The notes under the pieces were generated by a model. It made no database searches and had not been told where the DNA came from. It worked only from the letters and a program-made list of their open reading frames with translations. From positions 124,001 through 188,000 of the forward strand of contig NZ_WUFT01000011.1 in NCBI RefSeq assembly GCF_010668805.1: 64,000 bases of DNA. The letters run 5' to 3'. The DNA comes from Rhizobium phaseoli. Its GTDB lineage: Bacteria; Pseudomonadota; Alphaproteobacteria; Rhizobiales; Rhizobiaceae. Positions 7,984-16,810 of this stretch are shown here, piece after piece (the stretch's first letter is position 1; each line of letters begins with the position of its first letter). Both the position numbers and the translations under genes were made by a program.

Positions 7984-8751
7984 ATGACGACAGCCTCTTC
8001 CAGTGAGCCGGCCAGGCACGGCAGCGCCAGGATCTGCCGCGGCTGCTGGGACCAGATGCATATGCCGATCCCGATCGGCGGCCCGCTCGCTTTGCCGTTC
8101 CGCGCCTTGGGCATCACCCGCAGCAAGATGAACCCCGATATCTGTACGATCTGCGAACGCTCCTTCCAATATGTCAAAAAGCAGCGCCAGATCACCGTCG
8201 ACGCCACCATCCTGTTTGCCGATATCAGAGGCTTCACGGATCTGTCGGAGCGCATCGAGGCGGTGCAGCTGAGCGAGATCGTCAGTCTGTTCCAGGATCG
8301 CTGCGCCCAGGCAATCTGGGCGCATGACGGCATCGTCAACAAGCAGATGGGCGACGGCCTGATGGCGATCTTCAACTTCCCGATCGTCAGCAAGGATCAC
8401 GCCGCCGCCGCGATCCTCGCCGCGCAGGACATCCAGCGAAACTGCACCGCGGCGCTGAACGGCTTAGCGCGTGACGCCTTGCCCGACCGCCCCCTGGGCG
8501 TTGGCGTCGGCATCCATTCCGGCGAGGTGCAGATCGGCGAATTCTCCAGCTTCCGCAGCGATTTCACCGCAATCGGCGGCGTCGTCAACCAGGCCGCCAG
8601 GCTGGAATCCCAGGCCGCCGCCGGCGAGATCCTGGTCTCGGCGGATACGGCGGCGAAAGCTCCCGACCTTGCGGCAGGCGCCGAAACCCGCATGCTGGCC
8701 CTGAAGGGCATCGAGCAGCCGGTGCAGGCACGTGTGCTGGTCAAGCACTGA
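7984..8751 (+). CDS. Class III adenylate/guanylate cyclase with N-terminal double-CxxC segment
   Basis: This 255-residue protein is counted from ATG 7984; an open frame extends 36 codons upstream without a recognisable domain. The cyclase homology domain spans about residues 70-250. The first metal-binding aspartate is in LFADIRGFTDLS (Asp80) and the second in QMGDGLMAIF (Asp124). IHSGEVQIGE and NQAARLE are the usual later motifs. Before it lie two CxxC pairs, at Cys18/Cys21 and Cys54/Cys57, which could form a zinc ribbon or redox switch (inference). There are no membrane helices, so it is cytosolic. It converts ATP (or GTP) to the cyclic nucleotide. The upstream ribosome-binding site is weak, so the start is uncertain. 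Confidence 0.88.
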   Translation: MTTASSSEPARHGSARICRGCWDQMHMPIPIGGPLALPFRALGITRSKMNPDICTICERSFQYVKKQRQITVDATILFADIRGFTDLSERIEAVQLSEIVSLFQDRCAQAIWAHDGIVNKQMGDGLMAIFNFPIVSKDHAAAAILAAQDIQRNCTAALNGLARDALPDRPLGVGVGIHSGEVQIGEFSSFRSDFTAIGGVVNQAARLESQAAAGEILVSADTAAKAPDLAAGAETRMLALKGIEQPVQARVLVKH

Positions 8752-8912
8752 GCGACGGCGATTGCGGCCTGCTCAAAGCATCATCCCGCCGCCACCATGG
8801 CAGCCGCAGTTTCTCACGCTGTGATTGCGAAACATATTCGATTACCAGCCGGTTAATCCTCCGGAAACAAACATCGCTTATCTCTAAGCCGTTTTAACAG
8901 CTGGGGTTTCTC

Positions 8913-9368
8913 ATGGGCAGTTTTTCTCTGTTTCACTGGTTGATCGTCTTGATCCTGTTCGGCGTGCCATTGTTCTTCGTCTTAAGAAAACCGCTGGTTG
9001 GGCCGAACCGCTTCGGTGGCCGGCCGCAGGCCATGGGTTTCGGCCAGGCGATCGGAAGCTATTTCAAGAACTATGTGAACTTCAACGGTAGAGCGAGCCG
9101 ATCGGAATTTTGGTATTCGGCACTCTTCGTCTCTCTCGTCTCCATCGCTTTGCTTGTCGTGGATCGGAGCCAAACCCTGAACCGGATCTGGTCGCTGGCC
9201 ACGTTTCTTCCGTGGATCGCCGTGGCTGCCCAACGCCTTCACGACGTCAACCGAAGCGGATGGTGGCAGCTTCTCGCACTGCTATTTCCCATCGGATCGA
9301 TTGTCGTCCTCGTATGGTACTGCAGGGCGTCGACAGTGGATGATTCCAGGGAAGCCGTGTTCGCGTGA
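8913..9368 (+). CDS. DUF805 family membrane protein
   Basis: This 151-residue protein has a first membrane helix at residues 5-23, then the DUF805 core: YFKNYVNFNGRASRSEFWY (about 51-69) followed by three hydrophobic helices and the motif RLHDVNRSGWWQLL. The family is widespread in bacteria and of unknown function. Helix one is an extra N-terminal anchor compared with the minimal family. An 11-bp-stem hairpin lies 60 bp downstream. Confidence 0.88.
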   Translation: MGSFSLFHWLIVLILFGVPLFFVLRKPLVGPNRFGGRPQAMGFGQAIGSYFKNYVNFNGRASRSEFWYSALFVSLVSIALLVVDRSQTLNRIWSLATFLPWIAVAAQRLHDVNRSGWWQLLALLFPIGSIVVLVWYCRASTVDDSREAVFA

Positions 9369-9427
9369 GCAAAGTGTGAGAATGGTCCTTGCGGGTTGAG
9401 CGGATCCGAGGCACCGTTCATCGTTAC

Positions 9428-9452
9428 GCGGACTGCGCGGTGCGCAGTCCGC
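9428..9452. terminator. Strong hairpin between convergent genes
   Basis: A perfect 11-bp stem (GCGGACTGCGC with its complement) encloses a 3-nt loop, followed by only two T residues. It lies between the convergent DUF805 and lipoprotein genes and could end transcription from either side. The lack of a T-run makes it a hairpin of probable rather than certain terminator function. Confidence 0.55.
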
Positions 9453-9505
9453 TTCCGACGGCATCAGAAAGGGACCGGCGAGGTTGGCAAAAGCCCGCCT
9501 GTGCC

Positions 9506-9883
9506 TCAGTACTTCATGTTTCGCAATTCAGGAAAATCATAGTAACGCAGCCGCCTATCGTGGCAGCGATAGTCGTCCTTTTTCAAGTACAGTATCATGT
9601 TGTGTTGCAAGCCAAGGCCGATATAGGACCAGTTTGGGTAAGCACGTTCCGTCGTGCGCGTGCAATACGCATAGATCTGCTTTTCCGGATCAAGCAGAAC
9701 CACGCTGGAAATCTCGGTCTTCACGAAGTTCCCCGGCTTGATGGTTCCCCGCAGCGCATCGACGTATTCGCGTCGAACCGCATTGGAGGGCGGACGCTGG
9801 GAATCCGCAACGGATTGCGGCGCCGGAGTTTGGCAGCCGGCCAGTGCCAGCGCGGCAGCGCAAGCAAGGAATTTGATCTTCAT
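9506..9883 (-). CDS. Small putative lipoprotein, tandem paralogue A
   Basis: This 125-residue protein has a signal peptide and lipobox (LALAGC, Cys17). The mature part contains SVADSQRPPS, SSVVLLDPEKQIYAYC and RRLRYYDFPE. All three segments recur in the neighbouring upstream gene, so the two arose by tandem duplication. No known family is recognised. The protein is probably a periplasmic or outer-membrane lipoprotein. The two copies are read in the same direction but are 221 bp apart, so each may have its own promoter. Confidence 0.75.
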   Translation of the reverse strand: MKIKFLACAAALALAGCQTPAPQSVADSQRPPSNAVRREYVDALRGTIKPGNFVKTEISSVVLLDPEKQIYAYCTRTTERAYPNWSYIGLGLQHNMILYLKKDDYRCHDRRLRYYDFPELRNMKY

Positions 9884-10104
9884 TCAGTTGAATCTCCCGT
9901 ATCGAGGTCGATAGATCGGCCTTTTCCAAAAGGCTGTGGCTGCAAACAGCAAACACAGCCGGTACTTCGAGGCTCCGCCCTGCGGGCCGCGCACCGCCGC
10001 ATGAGGAAGGTTGAGAGGCCGCGCCGTCACAACGCTGGAGGCAAATCGCGCCGCCGCTCACCAAAGCCTGGAGCGGCGACGCGGCCCGAGCCTTCGCGCC
10101 TGCG

Positions 10105-10494
10105 TCAAGTCTTCATGCCGTTCATTTCAGGAAACGGGTAGTAACGCAGCCGCTTGTCTTTGCAGCGATTATCATTCGGCGTCGCGCCGAGGATTTGGCC
10201 ATCCGTGAAGGAGACGCCGAGATAGGCCCAGTCTCCCCAGCTGTGCTTGGGCACCACCCGTACACAGTAAGCATAGATCTTCTTCTCAGGATCAAGCAGC
10301 ACCACACTCGAAATCCGAGCCCAAACCACCTCTCCCGCTTCGTGTCTATAAACTTTCTTGAATATAATATTGACGAAGTTCTGCCGGACGTCACTCGAGG
10401 GAGGCCGCTGGGAATCTGCAACGGATTGCGACACAGGAGCGTTGCAGCCGGCCAGCATTAGCAGGGCAGCGCAGGCAAGAAGTTTTATTCTCAT
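10105..10494 (-). CDS. Small putative lipoprotein, tandem paralogue B
   Basis: This 129-residue protein has a signal peptide with lipobox LMLAGC (Cys17) and closely resembles the gene at 9506-9883. Shared segments are SQSVADSQRPPS, SSVVLLDPEKKIYAYC and KRLRYYPFPEMNGMK. The segment between them differs and is more lysine-rich here. The function is unknown. Conservation of the LDPEKxIYAYC strand in both copies suggests the mature domain is under selection. Confidence 0.75.
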   Translation of the reverse strand: MRIKLLACAALLMLAGCNAPVSQSVADSQRPPSSDVRQNFVNIIFKKVYRHEAGEVVWARISSVVLLDPEKKIYAYCVRVVPKHSWGDWAYLGVSFTDGQILGATPNDNRCKDKRLRYYPFPEMNGMKT

Positions 10495-10954
10495 TCAGGT
10501 GAATCTCCAAAGAATCGGAGCGTCATAAACGCCGCGCATTCCTACAAACACAGCGGGAACAATATTTGCAATACATGAAATCAAACAATGCTGACACCGC
10601 TCATATTACCGCGTGACGTGTAGATATGGCTGCGTCGCTCCACTGCAACTTGGGGCTCGTTATCCATCCTTGATCCCCACGCCGGCTTCCTGCGTGCAAG
10701 GATGAGGACGCGCCTGTCCGCCGCATTCTAAGCGATCGGCAACGTATGAAACTGAGGACCGTCAGAGGATAGCGCGCCCACCTGCCGACCGTCATTCGCA
10801 TCCGAGTTCCAGTTCGAGTTCTTCAAAGCCCGGCTTGCAAAATTCTATTGCAAGTAGATAGTCTTCTCGAGGAAATCTTCTTGATACGGAAATCACTCGC
10901 TTGCGATCTTGGATCAGCGCGGTGCCATGAATGCCTTTTCAGTGAGAGTTTTGA
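10495..10954. other. Intergenic between divergent genes, no gene supported
   Basis: This 460-bp stretch lies between lipoprotein B (minus) and the rhomboid gene (plus). A possible degenerate inverted pair (CCTTGATC... and ...GCAAGGATGAGG) occurs near 10665-10705 and may be a decayed mosaic repeat. No reading frame has a good start or family resemblance. Confidence 0.4.
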
Positions 10955-12694
10955 ATGAAGCCGGAAGAATTGCGCAGAACGGAATACGCCTACAACAAGG
11001 GCAAATTGCTGCTCATCATCCTGATTTTGATCGCCATCGCGGCCGGGGCCATCCTGTTGGGCTTCCATCCGCCGAAGGACAAGGACCCTCATGCCATCTG
11101 GTTCTTCTCGCTGCTGGGCGCAGTGTTCTTTGGCCCCCTGGCACTACTGCTCGTGCCGAAGCTTTTTTCTAGGGGGCCAGGATTGGTCATATCGACGGCC
11201 GGCGTCCGACTGCCGAATTTCCCCGACCAGGTCATACGCTGGTCGGACATCCGGAGCTTCGAAAGATTCCAGAGCAAAGGTGCAGATTCCATAGTGCTCC
11301 ACCTTGATCCCGGCGCTGCCAAGGCGTTGATCAGACGGGGGCTGGCCGCCAGGCTGCCGGAGTGGTTCGTTGGTTCGCGCCTCAAGGTCGGCATCCCTCT
11401 GCATATGTTGCGGGGCCGTTCAAACTTCATATTCTATGAATTCGCGGAAGTGGCATCCGAAGCGTTCGAGGCCAAATGGCAAGCCTTGCAGGAAGCCGGT
11501 TCGATCGCCGAGGAGGAAGAAGACGAAGTGCCGGAACCCGCTTTCGATGGCGCCCGTTATCCCGTCTTCACCTATGCTCTTCTTGCCGTTCTCGTCGCCG
11601 TCTATGCCGGCGAACTCGCCTTCGGCGTCGAAGCATCCAGGGCCGGCTCTCCCAGTATTCGCACATTGCTGATGCTCGGCGGCACGTTTCGCCCGAGCAT
11701 CGTCGAGGGCGCCGAGTGGTGGCGGCTGTTCACCGCACCCTTCATGCATGGGGGCATCGTCCATCTCGCCTCCAATTGCTTCTGCTTGTTGGTGGCGGGA
11801 ATGCTGTTCGAGCGGCTGATCGGCTGGCGCTGGTTTGCGGCGATCTTCTTTGCCAGCGCCCTTGGCGGCTCCATTGCGTCAGTCTGGATCAATGACGTCA
11901 ATACGGTTGGCGTCGGCGCTTCCGGCGGCATTGTCGGGCTTTTCGCGGCCCTGATCGCCGGCAGCATCCGTTTCCGGTCGACGCCGGTCGCATCTTCCCT
12001 GCAGGTGGGCGCCATCCAGATTCTGGTTCCCTCGCTGCTGCCGTTCCTGTCTGCGGCGAAGGAGGGGCAGACCATCGACTATGCCGGCCATTTCGGCGGC
12101 GCGGTAACCGGCGCGGCGCTCTCGCTCCTGCTGTTGACCCTTTGGCGGCGGGAACGCCCGACGCCGCGTTTCGGCGCGGCCGCGATCGCCTTCAGCGCTG
12201 TATTCGTCCTCATCGCGGCCGGGTCCCTTTGGCCCATCACCATTGCGCGCCAATTCTATGTCAACGACCCGATGACCAACTATTTCGGGGGAAGGTACGA
12301 GCAGGCCGCGACGGGGTTTGCCGTCTTGGCAAGTGAGGATCCGCGCACCGCCCCCTATTTTCGTCTCTGGCGTTTCATTGCTCAAAGCCGGGGCGGCGAT
12401 CCGAAAGCGCTCGATGAGCTCAGGGCTGCAGCCGGCGAGATCGACCAGACGACTTGGCCCCACCCCATCTACCGTCTTTTCCTCGGCGAGTTGAAACCGG
12501 ACGAACTGACTGCGAAGGCGGCCGACAGCAACCAGATCTGCGAGTCGATCTTCTACAATGGCGAATGGTATCTGTTTGCCGGAGCCACGGAAGAGGCCCG
12601 CCGCAGATTCCAGGCCGCCCGGATGTCCTGCCCAACCACATTCATCGAATATGATGGAGCAGGTGGCGAATTGAGCAATCTCAACGCGAAATAA
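10955..12694 (+). CDS. Rhomboid family intramembrane serine protease with extra N- and C-terminal domains
   Basis: This protein has 579 residues. The first 60 contain two membrane helices followed by a PH-like or STM3941-like cytosolic segment (about 65-190). The rhomboid core spans about 205-400: the WWRLFTAPFMHGGIVHLASN segment, the catalytic serine in GVGASGGIVGLF and the catalytic histidine in DYAGHFGGAVTG. A seventh helix near 415-435 is followed by a soluble tail of about 140 residues that looks TPR-like. The protein is expected to cleave transmembrane substrates in the inner membrane. Typical bacterial rhomboids are 200-300 residues long, so this is a large composite. The natural substrate cannot be inferred. 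Confidence 0.88.
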   Translation: MKPEELRRTEYAYNKGKLLLIILILIAIAAGAILLGFHPPKDKDPHAIWFFSLLGAVFFGPLALLLVPKLFSRGPGLVISTAGVRLPNFPDQVIRWSDIRSFERFQSKGADSIVLHLDPGAAKALIRRGLAARLPEWFVGSRLKVGIPLHMLRGRSNFIFYEFAEVASEAFEAKWQALQEAGSIAEEEEDEVPEPAFDGARYPVFTYALLAVLVAVYAGELAFGVEASRAGSPSIRTLLMLGGTFRPSIVEGAEWWRLFTAPFMHGGIVHLASNCFCLLVAGMLFERLIGWRWFAAIFFASALGGSIASVWINDVNTVGVGASGGIVGLFAALIAGSIRFRSTPVASSLQVGAIQILVPSLLPFLSAAKEGQTIDYAGHFGGAVTGAALSLLLLTLWRRERPTPRFGAAAIAFSAVFVLIAAGSLWPITIARQFYVNDPMTNYFGGRYEQAATGFAVLASEDPRTAPYFRLWRFIAQSRGGDPKALDELRAAAGEIDQTTWPHPIYRLFLGELKPDELTAKAADSNQICESIFYNGEWYLFAGATEEARRRFQAARMSCPTTFIEYDGAGGELSNLNAK

Positions 12695-12748
12695 TCACCC
12701 GACGCGGCGTCGCTGCCGGCGCTCAACTTATTACAGTGAACGGCCTTC

Positions 12749-13255
12749 ATGCCCAATAGACTGCCTTTGATTTGCGGCTTTGCTTTTGCCCTGACGGCAC
12801 TCTCGAGCGACGCAACTTGCGCACAAATGCTGGACGGTTTGCACGATTTCAAATTGGGTAGCTCGTTTGCCGATGCTTGGCGGAATGCGAGCGAAAAAGG
12901 TTGGAGATTAAAGGAGCTTTCTCCCAACCTCCCTGGCAATTGGGTCGTGGAAGGGTCGAATCTCAGTCTTTTCATATGCAACGACAAAGTCGGCTCTATC
13001 CAACAGCATCGCGATGGCGGACTTCATGACTTCGCACTAATCGTACAAGACTTTCGAATAAAGTATGGCGAGCCGGCAACGACCATTTTAACATTCCCGG
13101 TTGGGCCGACATGGATATCGAATATCGACGCCAGATTCGCTTCACCCTCGGGGGAAACCGTCAACGTGAAGCTAAGCGAGGCTGCCGGAAAATTTGGCAT
13201 TGATTTCAATTTCTACAATGAGAACACGAATTGCACGGCGGAAAGCAAGCCTTAA
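12749..13255 (+). CDS. Secreted hypothetical protein
   Basis: This 168-residue protein has a Sec-type signal peptide (residues 1-26, probable cut after ATCA). The mature domain has two cysteines (FICND and NTNCT) that could pair. It is of the small periplasmic type, with the early motif LHDFKLGSSFADAW. No family is recognised. It starts 54 bp after the rhomboid gene in the same direction and may be co-transcribed. Confidence 0.7.
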   Translation: MPNRLPLICGFAFALTALSSDATCAQMLDGLHDFKLGSSFADAWRNASEKGWRLKELSPNLPGNWVVEGSNLSLFICNDKVGSIQQHRDGGLHDFALIVQDFRIKYGEPATTILTFPVGPTWISNIDARFASPSGETVNVKLSEAAGKFGIDFNFYNENTNCTAESKP

Positions 13256-13402
13256 GGGCGCAACGACTGCTATTGCCGTGAAGATGCAGTGATACCGTAA
13301 GCTAAGCGCGCCCAACTATTCGATCTTTCGAACAAACAGTTCGTTTCCCTTTTGTACTCTTTCCCTCTTCCCTTTCGCGCTGACTCTCTCCATATTCCCG
13401 CC

Positions 13403-16351
13403 ATGGCCAAATCTCCGAAGAAATCTCCCGCCCCGAATGGCTTCGAGGAAGCCCCGCAGTCGTCCTTCGAGGGCGCTCCCCTCTCCGGCTCCGTGGCCGA
13501 TTGGGTGAAGCAGCTGGAGGTCGATGCCGAAGCCTCGGGCGTCGAGACCCAGCGCCAGATCGCCTCGAAGGCGGGTAAACACCGTAAGAAGGTGGAAATC
13601 GCCGCCTCGAAATCAGCAAGAGGAACGTCGATGGGCGGCTCGACCGACCCGAAGACGCGCGCGGCCGCCGGCCTCAATCCCGTTTCCGGCATGGATACGA
13701 CGCTGGAGGAGGCTTCGTCGCTGCAGGCCGGCACCGCCGTCACCGCCACCGTCGAGGCGCTGTCGGCGCTGATCGAGAGCGGCAATCCGCTCCACAAGAA
13801 CGGCAAGATCTGGACGCCGCACCGCCCTGCCCGGCCGGAGAAATCCGAAGGCGGCATCACGATCCGCATGCAGTCGGATTATGAGCCGGCCGGCGACCAG
13901 CCGACTGCCATCCGCGACCTCGTCGAGGGGCTGGACAATGGCGACCGCAGCCAAGTGCTGCTCGGCGTCACCGGCTCCGGCAAGACCTTCACCATGGCCA
14001 AGGTGATCGAGGCGACGCAGCGCCCCGCCGTCATCCTGGCACCGAACAAGACGCTGGCCGCCCAGCTCTATTCCGAGTTCAAGAATTTCTTCCCCGACAA
14101 TGCGGTGGAATATTTCGTTTCCTACTATGATTATTACCAGCCGGAAGCCTATGTGCCGCGCTCCGACACCTATATCGAGAAGGAAAGCTCGATCAACGAG
14201 CAGATCGACCGCATGCGCCACTCGGCGACGCGCTCGCTGCTCGAGCGCGACGACTGCATCATCGTCGCTTCGGTCTCCTGCATCTACGGTATCGGCTCGG
14301 TCGAGACCTATACGGCGATGACCTTTCAGATGTCGGTCGGCGACCGGCTGGACCAGCGCCAGCTGCTGGCCGACCTCGTCGCCCAGCAGTACAAGCGCCG
14401 CGACATGGATTTCACCCGCGGTTCCTTCCGGGTGCGCGGCGATACGATCGAACTCTTCCCCGCCCACTTGGAGGATGCCGCCTGGCGCATCTCGATGTTC
14501 GGCGACGAGATCGACGCCATCACCGAGTTCGACCCGCTGACCGGCCAAAAGGTCGGCGACCTGAAATCGGTGAAGATCTACGCCAATTCGCACTATGTCA
14601 CCCCACGCCCGACGCTGAACGGCGCCATCAAGTCGATCAAGGAGGAGCTCAGGCTTCGCTTGGCCGAACTGGAAAAGGCCGGCCGCCTGTTGGAGGCGCA
14701 GCGCCTGGAGCAGCGCACCCGCTACGATATCGAAATGCTCGAAGCCACCGGCTCGTGCCAGGGCATCGAGAACTATTCGCGTTATCTCACCGGCCGCGAT
14801 CCCGGCGATCCGCCGCCGACGCTGTTCGAATATATCCCAGATAACGCCCTGGTCTTCATCGACGAGAGCCATGTCACCGTGCCACAGATCGGCGGCATGT
14901 ACCGGGGCGACTTCCGGCGTAAGGCGACGCTGGCCGAATACGGCTTCCGCCTGCCCTCCTGCATGGACAACCGGCCGTTGCGCTTCGAGGAATGGGACGC
15001 CATGCGCCCCGACACCATCGCCGTCTCGGCCACCCCCGGCGGCTGGGAGATGGAACAGTCCGGCGGCGTCTTCGCCGAACAAGTCATCCGCCCAACCGGG
15101 CTGATCGATCCTCCGGTCGAGGTCCGCTCGGCCCGCAGCCAGGTCGACGACGTGCTTGGCGAAATCCGCGAAACATCCGCCAAGGGCTACCGCACCCTCT
15201 GCACCGTGCTGACCAAGCGCATGGCCGAGGACCTGACCGAATATCTGCATGAGCAAGGCGTGCGCGTCCGCTACATGCACTCCGACATCGACACGCTTGA
15301 ACGTATCGAGATCCTCCGCGATCTGCGCCTCGGCGCCTTCGACGTGCTTGTCGGTATCAACCTCTTGCGCGAGGGCCTCGACATTCCCGAATGCGGCTTC
15401 GTCGCCATCCTCGACGCCGACAAGGAAGGTTTTCTGCGCTCCGAGACCTCGCTGATCCAGACGATCGGCCGTGCCGCGCGCAACGTCGACGGCAAGGTCA
15501 TCCTCTATGCCGACCAGGTCACCGGCTCGATGAAGCGGGCGATGGAGGAAACCAGCCGCCGCCGCGAAAAGCAGATGATCTATAACCAGGAGCACGGCAT
15601 CACCCCGGAATCGGTGAAGGCCAGGATCTCCGACATCCTCGACAGCGTCTACGAACGCGACCACGTCCGCGCCGATATCTCGGGCGTCTCCGGCAAGGGC
15701 TTCGCGGATGGCGGCAACCTCGTCGGCAACAACCTGCAGACCCATCTCAACGCGCTCGAAAAAAGCATGCGCGACGCCGCCGCCGACCTCGACTTCGAAA
15801 AAGCCGCCCGCCTCCGCGACGAAATCAAACGCCTCAAGGCGGCGGAACTGGCGGTCATGGACGACCCGATGGCCCGAGAGGAATCGAAGGCGATGGAAGG
15901 CAAAGCCCGCGGCAAGTCTCCTTCTCCCCAGCGGGGAGAAGGTGCCCGCAGGGCGGATGAGGGGGCTACACCCTCCTACTTCTCCAGACCCAGCCTCGAC
16001 GACATGGGCCCAGGCACCGACACGACCACCCCCCTCTTCCGCAAACCCGCGCTCGACGAAATGGGCCGCGACCCCACCACCCCCGCCGGCAAGAGCCTCT
16101 TCCGCAAGAACGACCTCGACGAAATGACGGTCGGCCGCACGGAGAAACCGGTGGTCGGCCATGTGCCGGAAAAGCCGGCGGTCTCAAAGGGCACAAGGCG
16201 ATTTTCGCCGCTGCTTGAAGGGCAGCCGGAACGCGAGGACGACGTGCGGCCGGTGGTGCGCGGCAAGACGGGTGTCGGGAGCTATGAGGATCCTGGCGAG
16301 CAGAAGCGCAAGGGGCGGACGAAGGGGAAGACTGGGCGGCCGGGGCGGTAG
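13403..16351 (+). CDS. uvrB: UvrABC excinuclease subunit B with long terminal extensions
   Basis: This protein has 982 residues from ATG 13403, against about 670 in E. coli. UvrB is the helicase-like damage-verification subunit of nucleotide excision repair. The core begins near residue 155. Walker A GVTGSGKT is at 188-195, the beta-hairpin region YYDYYQPEAYVP follows, then the helicase motif FIDESHVTVPQ, the SATPGGWE motif and QTIGRAARN. The UvrC-binding UVR motif lies near 788-822. The first 150 residues are a low-complexity basic and acidic extension. After residue 830 comes a tail that includes an in-frame mobile palindrome (about residues 838-854) and three copies of an LDxM-type motif. 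The upstream ribosome-binding site is weak. Confidence 0.97.
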   Translation: MAKSPKKSPAPNGFEEAPQSSFEGAPLSGSVADWVKQLEVDAEASGVETQRQIASKAGKHRKKVEIAASKSARGTSMGGSTDPKTRAAAGLNPVSGMDTTLEEASSLQAGTAVTATVEALSALIESGNPLHKNGKIWTPHRPARPEKSEGGITIRMQSDYEPAGDQPTAIRDLVEGLDNGDRSQVLLGVTGSGKTFTMAKVIEATQRPAVILAPNKTLAAQLYSEFKNFFPDNAVEYFVSYYDYYQPEAYVPRSDTYIEKESSINEQIDRMRHSATRSLLERDDCIIVASVSCIYGIGSVETYTAMTFQMSVGDRLDQRQLLADLVAQQYKRRDMDFTRGSFRVRGDTIELFPAHLEDAAWRISMFGDEIDAITEFDPLTGQKVGDLKSVKIYANSHYVTPRPTLNGAIKSIKEELRLRLAELEKAGRLLEAQRLEQRTRYDIEMLEATGSCQGIENYSRYLTGRDPGDPPPTLFEYIPDNALVFIDESHVTVPQIGGMYRGDFRRKATLAEYGFRLPSCMDNRPLRFEEWDAMRPDTIAVSATPGGWEMEQSGGVFAEQVIRPTGLIDPPVEVRSARSQVDDVLGEIRETSAKGYRTLCTVLTKRMAEDLTEYLHEQGVRVRYMHSDIDTLERIEILRDLRLGAFDVLVGINLLREGLDIPECGFVAILDADKEGFLRSETSLIQTIGRAARNVDGKVILYADQVTGSMKRAMEETSRRREKQMIYNQEHGITPESVKARISDILDSVYERDHVRADISGVSGKGFADGGNLVGNNLQTHLNALEKSMRDAAADLDFEKAARLRDEIKRLKAAELAVMDDPMAREESKAMEGKARGKSPSPQRGEGARRADEGATPSYFSRPSLDDMGPGTDTTTPLFRKPALDEMGRDPTTPAGKSLFRKNDLDEMTVGRTEKPVVGHVPEKPAVSKGTRRFSPLLEGQPEREDDVRPVVRGKTGVGSYEDPGEQKRKGRTKGKTGRPGR
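15917..15978 (+). repeat. RPE-like palindromic repeat inside the uvrB reading frame
   Basis: The palindrome CTTCTCCCC-AGC-GGGGAGAAG (15921-15941) is followed by GTGCCCGCAGGGCGGATGAGGGGGCT. This is the familiar short repeat of rhizobial intergenic DNA. Here it is read in frame as SPSPQRGEGARRADEGA, so it has been tolerated in a disordered part of UvrB. Family assignment is from recall of the motif, not from a search. Confidence 0.75.
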
Positions 16352-16377
16352 CGAACGCGGTTCTTTTGATGCATATA

Positions 16378-16402
16378 AACGCCGGAGTTGATCCGGCGTT
16401 TT
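16378..16402 (+). terminator. Rho-independent terminator of uvrB
   Basis: A 9-bp stem AACGCCGGA / TCCGGCGTT with a 5-nt loop runs into TTTT. It lies 27 bp past the uvrB stop. Confidence 0.85.
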
Positions 16403-16487
16403 GAGCCCGGAAGCCGCCGGCAAGACGGTTTCCCTGCTGGAAACGAGCGCATGCGCGGCCGATGAAGGCGTCGGGACAGAGGTGGGT

Positions 16488-16694
16488 TTACAATAAAGAC
16501 AACTGCCGGTTCGAAATTGGAGAGTCCGGCAAGTGATAATAGCTCTGCATACTAGCTATGAATTCTGTCTGCCCACCGTAGCTTGGGTGCCTGACCGAAA
16601 CTGAATTTATTCCGAGAGAAATTAACGCCGCCTGCGCGTCACGGCCGATCGCAATCACCCGCTTCGGCGAAAGACGAGCTATAAGCCAATCCAA
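16488..16694 (-). pseudogene. Remnant of a uracil-DNA-glycosylase-like protein (C-terminal part)
   Basis: About 68 codons read LDWLIARLSPKRVIAIGRDA, then HPSYGGQTEFIA, which recall the C-terminal part of bacterial uracil-DNA glycosylase family proteins, where the final active-site histidine sits in an HPS motif. There is no ATG, and the upstream frame loses resemblance after about ten more codons (to about 16730), so the catalytic N-terminal part is missing. The assignment rests on motif recall. It lies between uvrB and a SRAP gene, so a DNA-repair origin is plausible. Confidence 0.5.
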
Positions 16695-16810
16695 AAGGAA
16701 TCGGCATTCTGCTGTCTCTGCCGCATGGTTTCGTGAATGGCTCCGCCCGAGCCGGTAAAATCAGAGCAATTCCGGGCGCAAAAACGCCCCACGCTTTTGC
16801 CGGGATTGTT

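Noticed and set aside
13613..16162. An 849-codon open frame antisense to uvrB
   Set aside because: It is a shadow of high-GC coding DNA; the plus strand is unmistakably uvrB.
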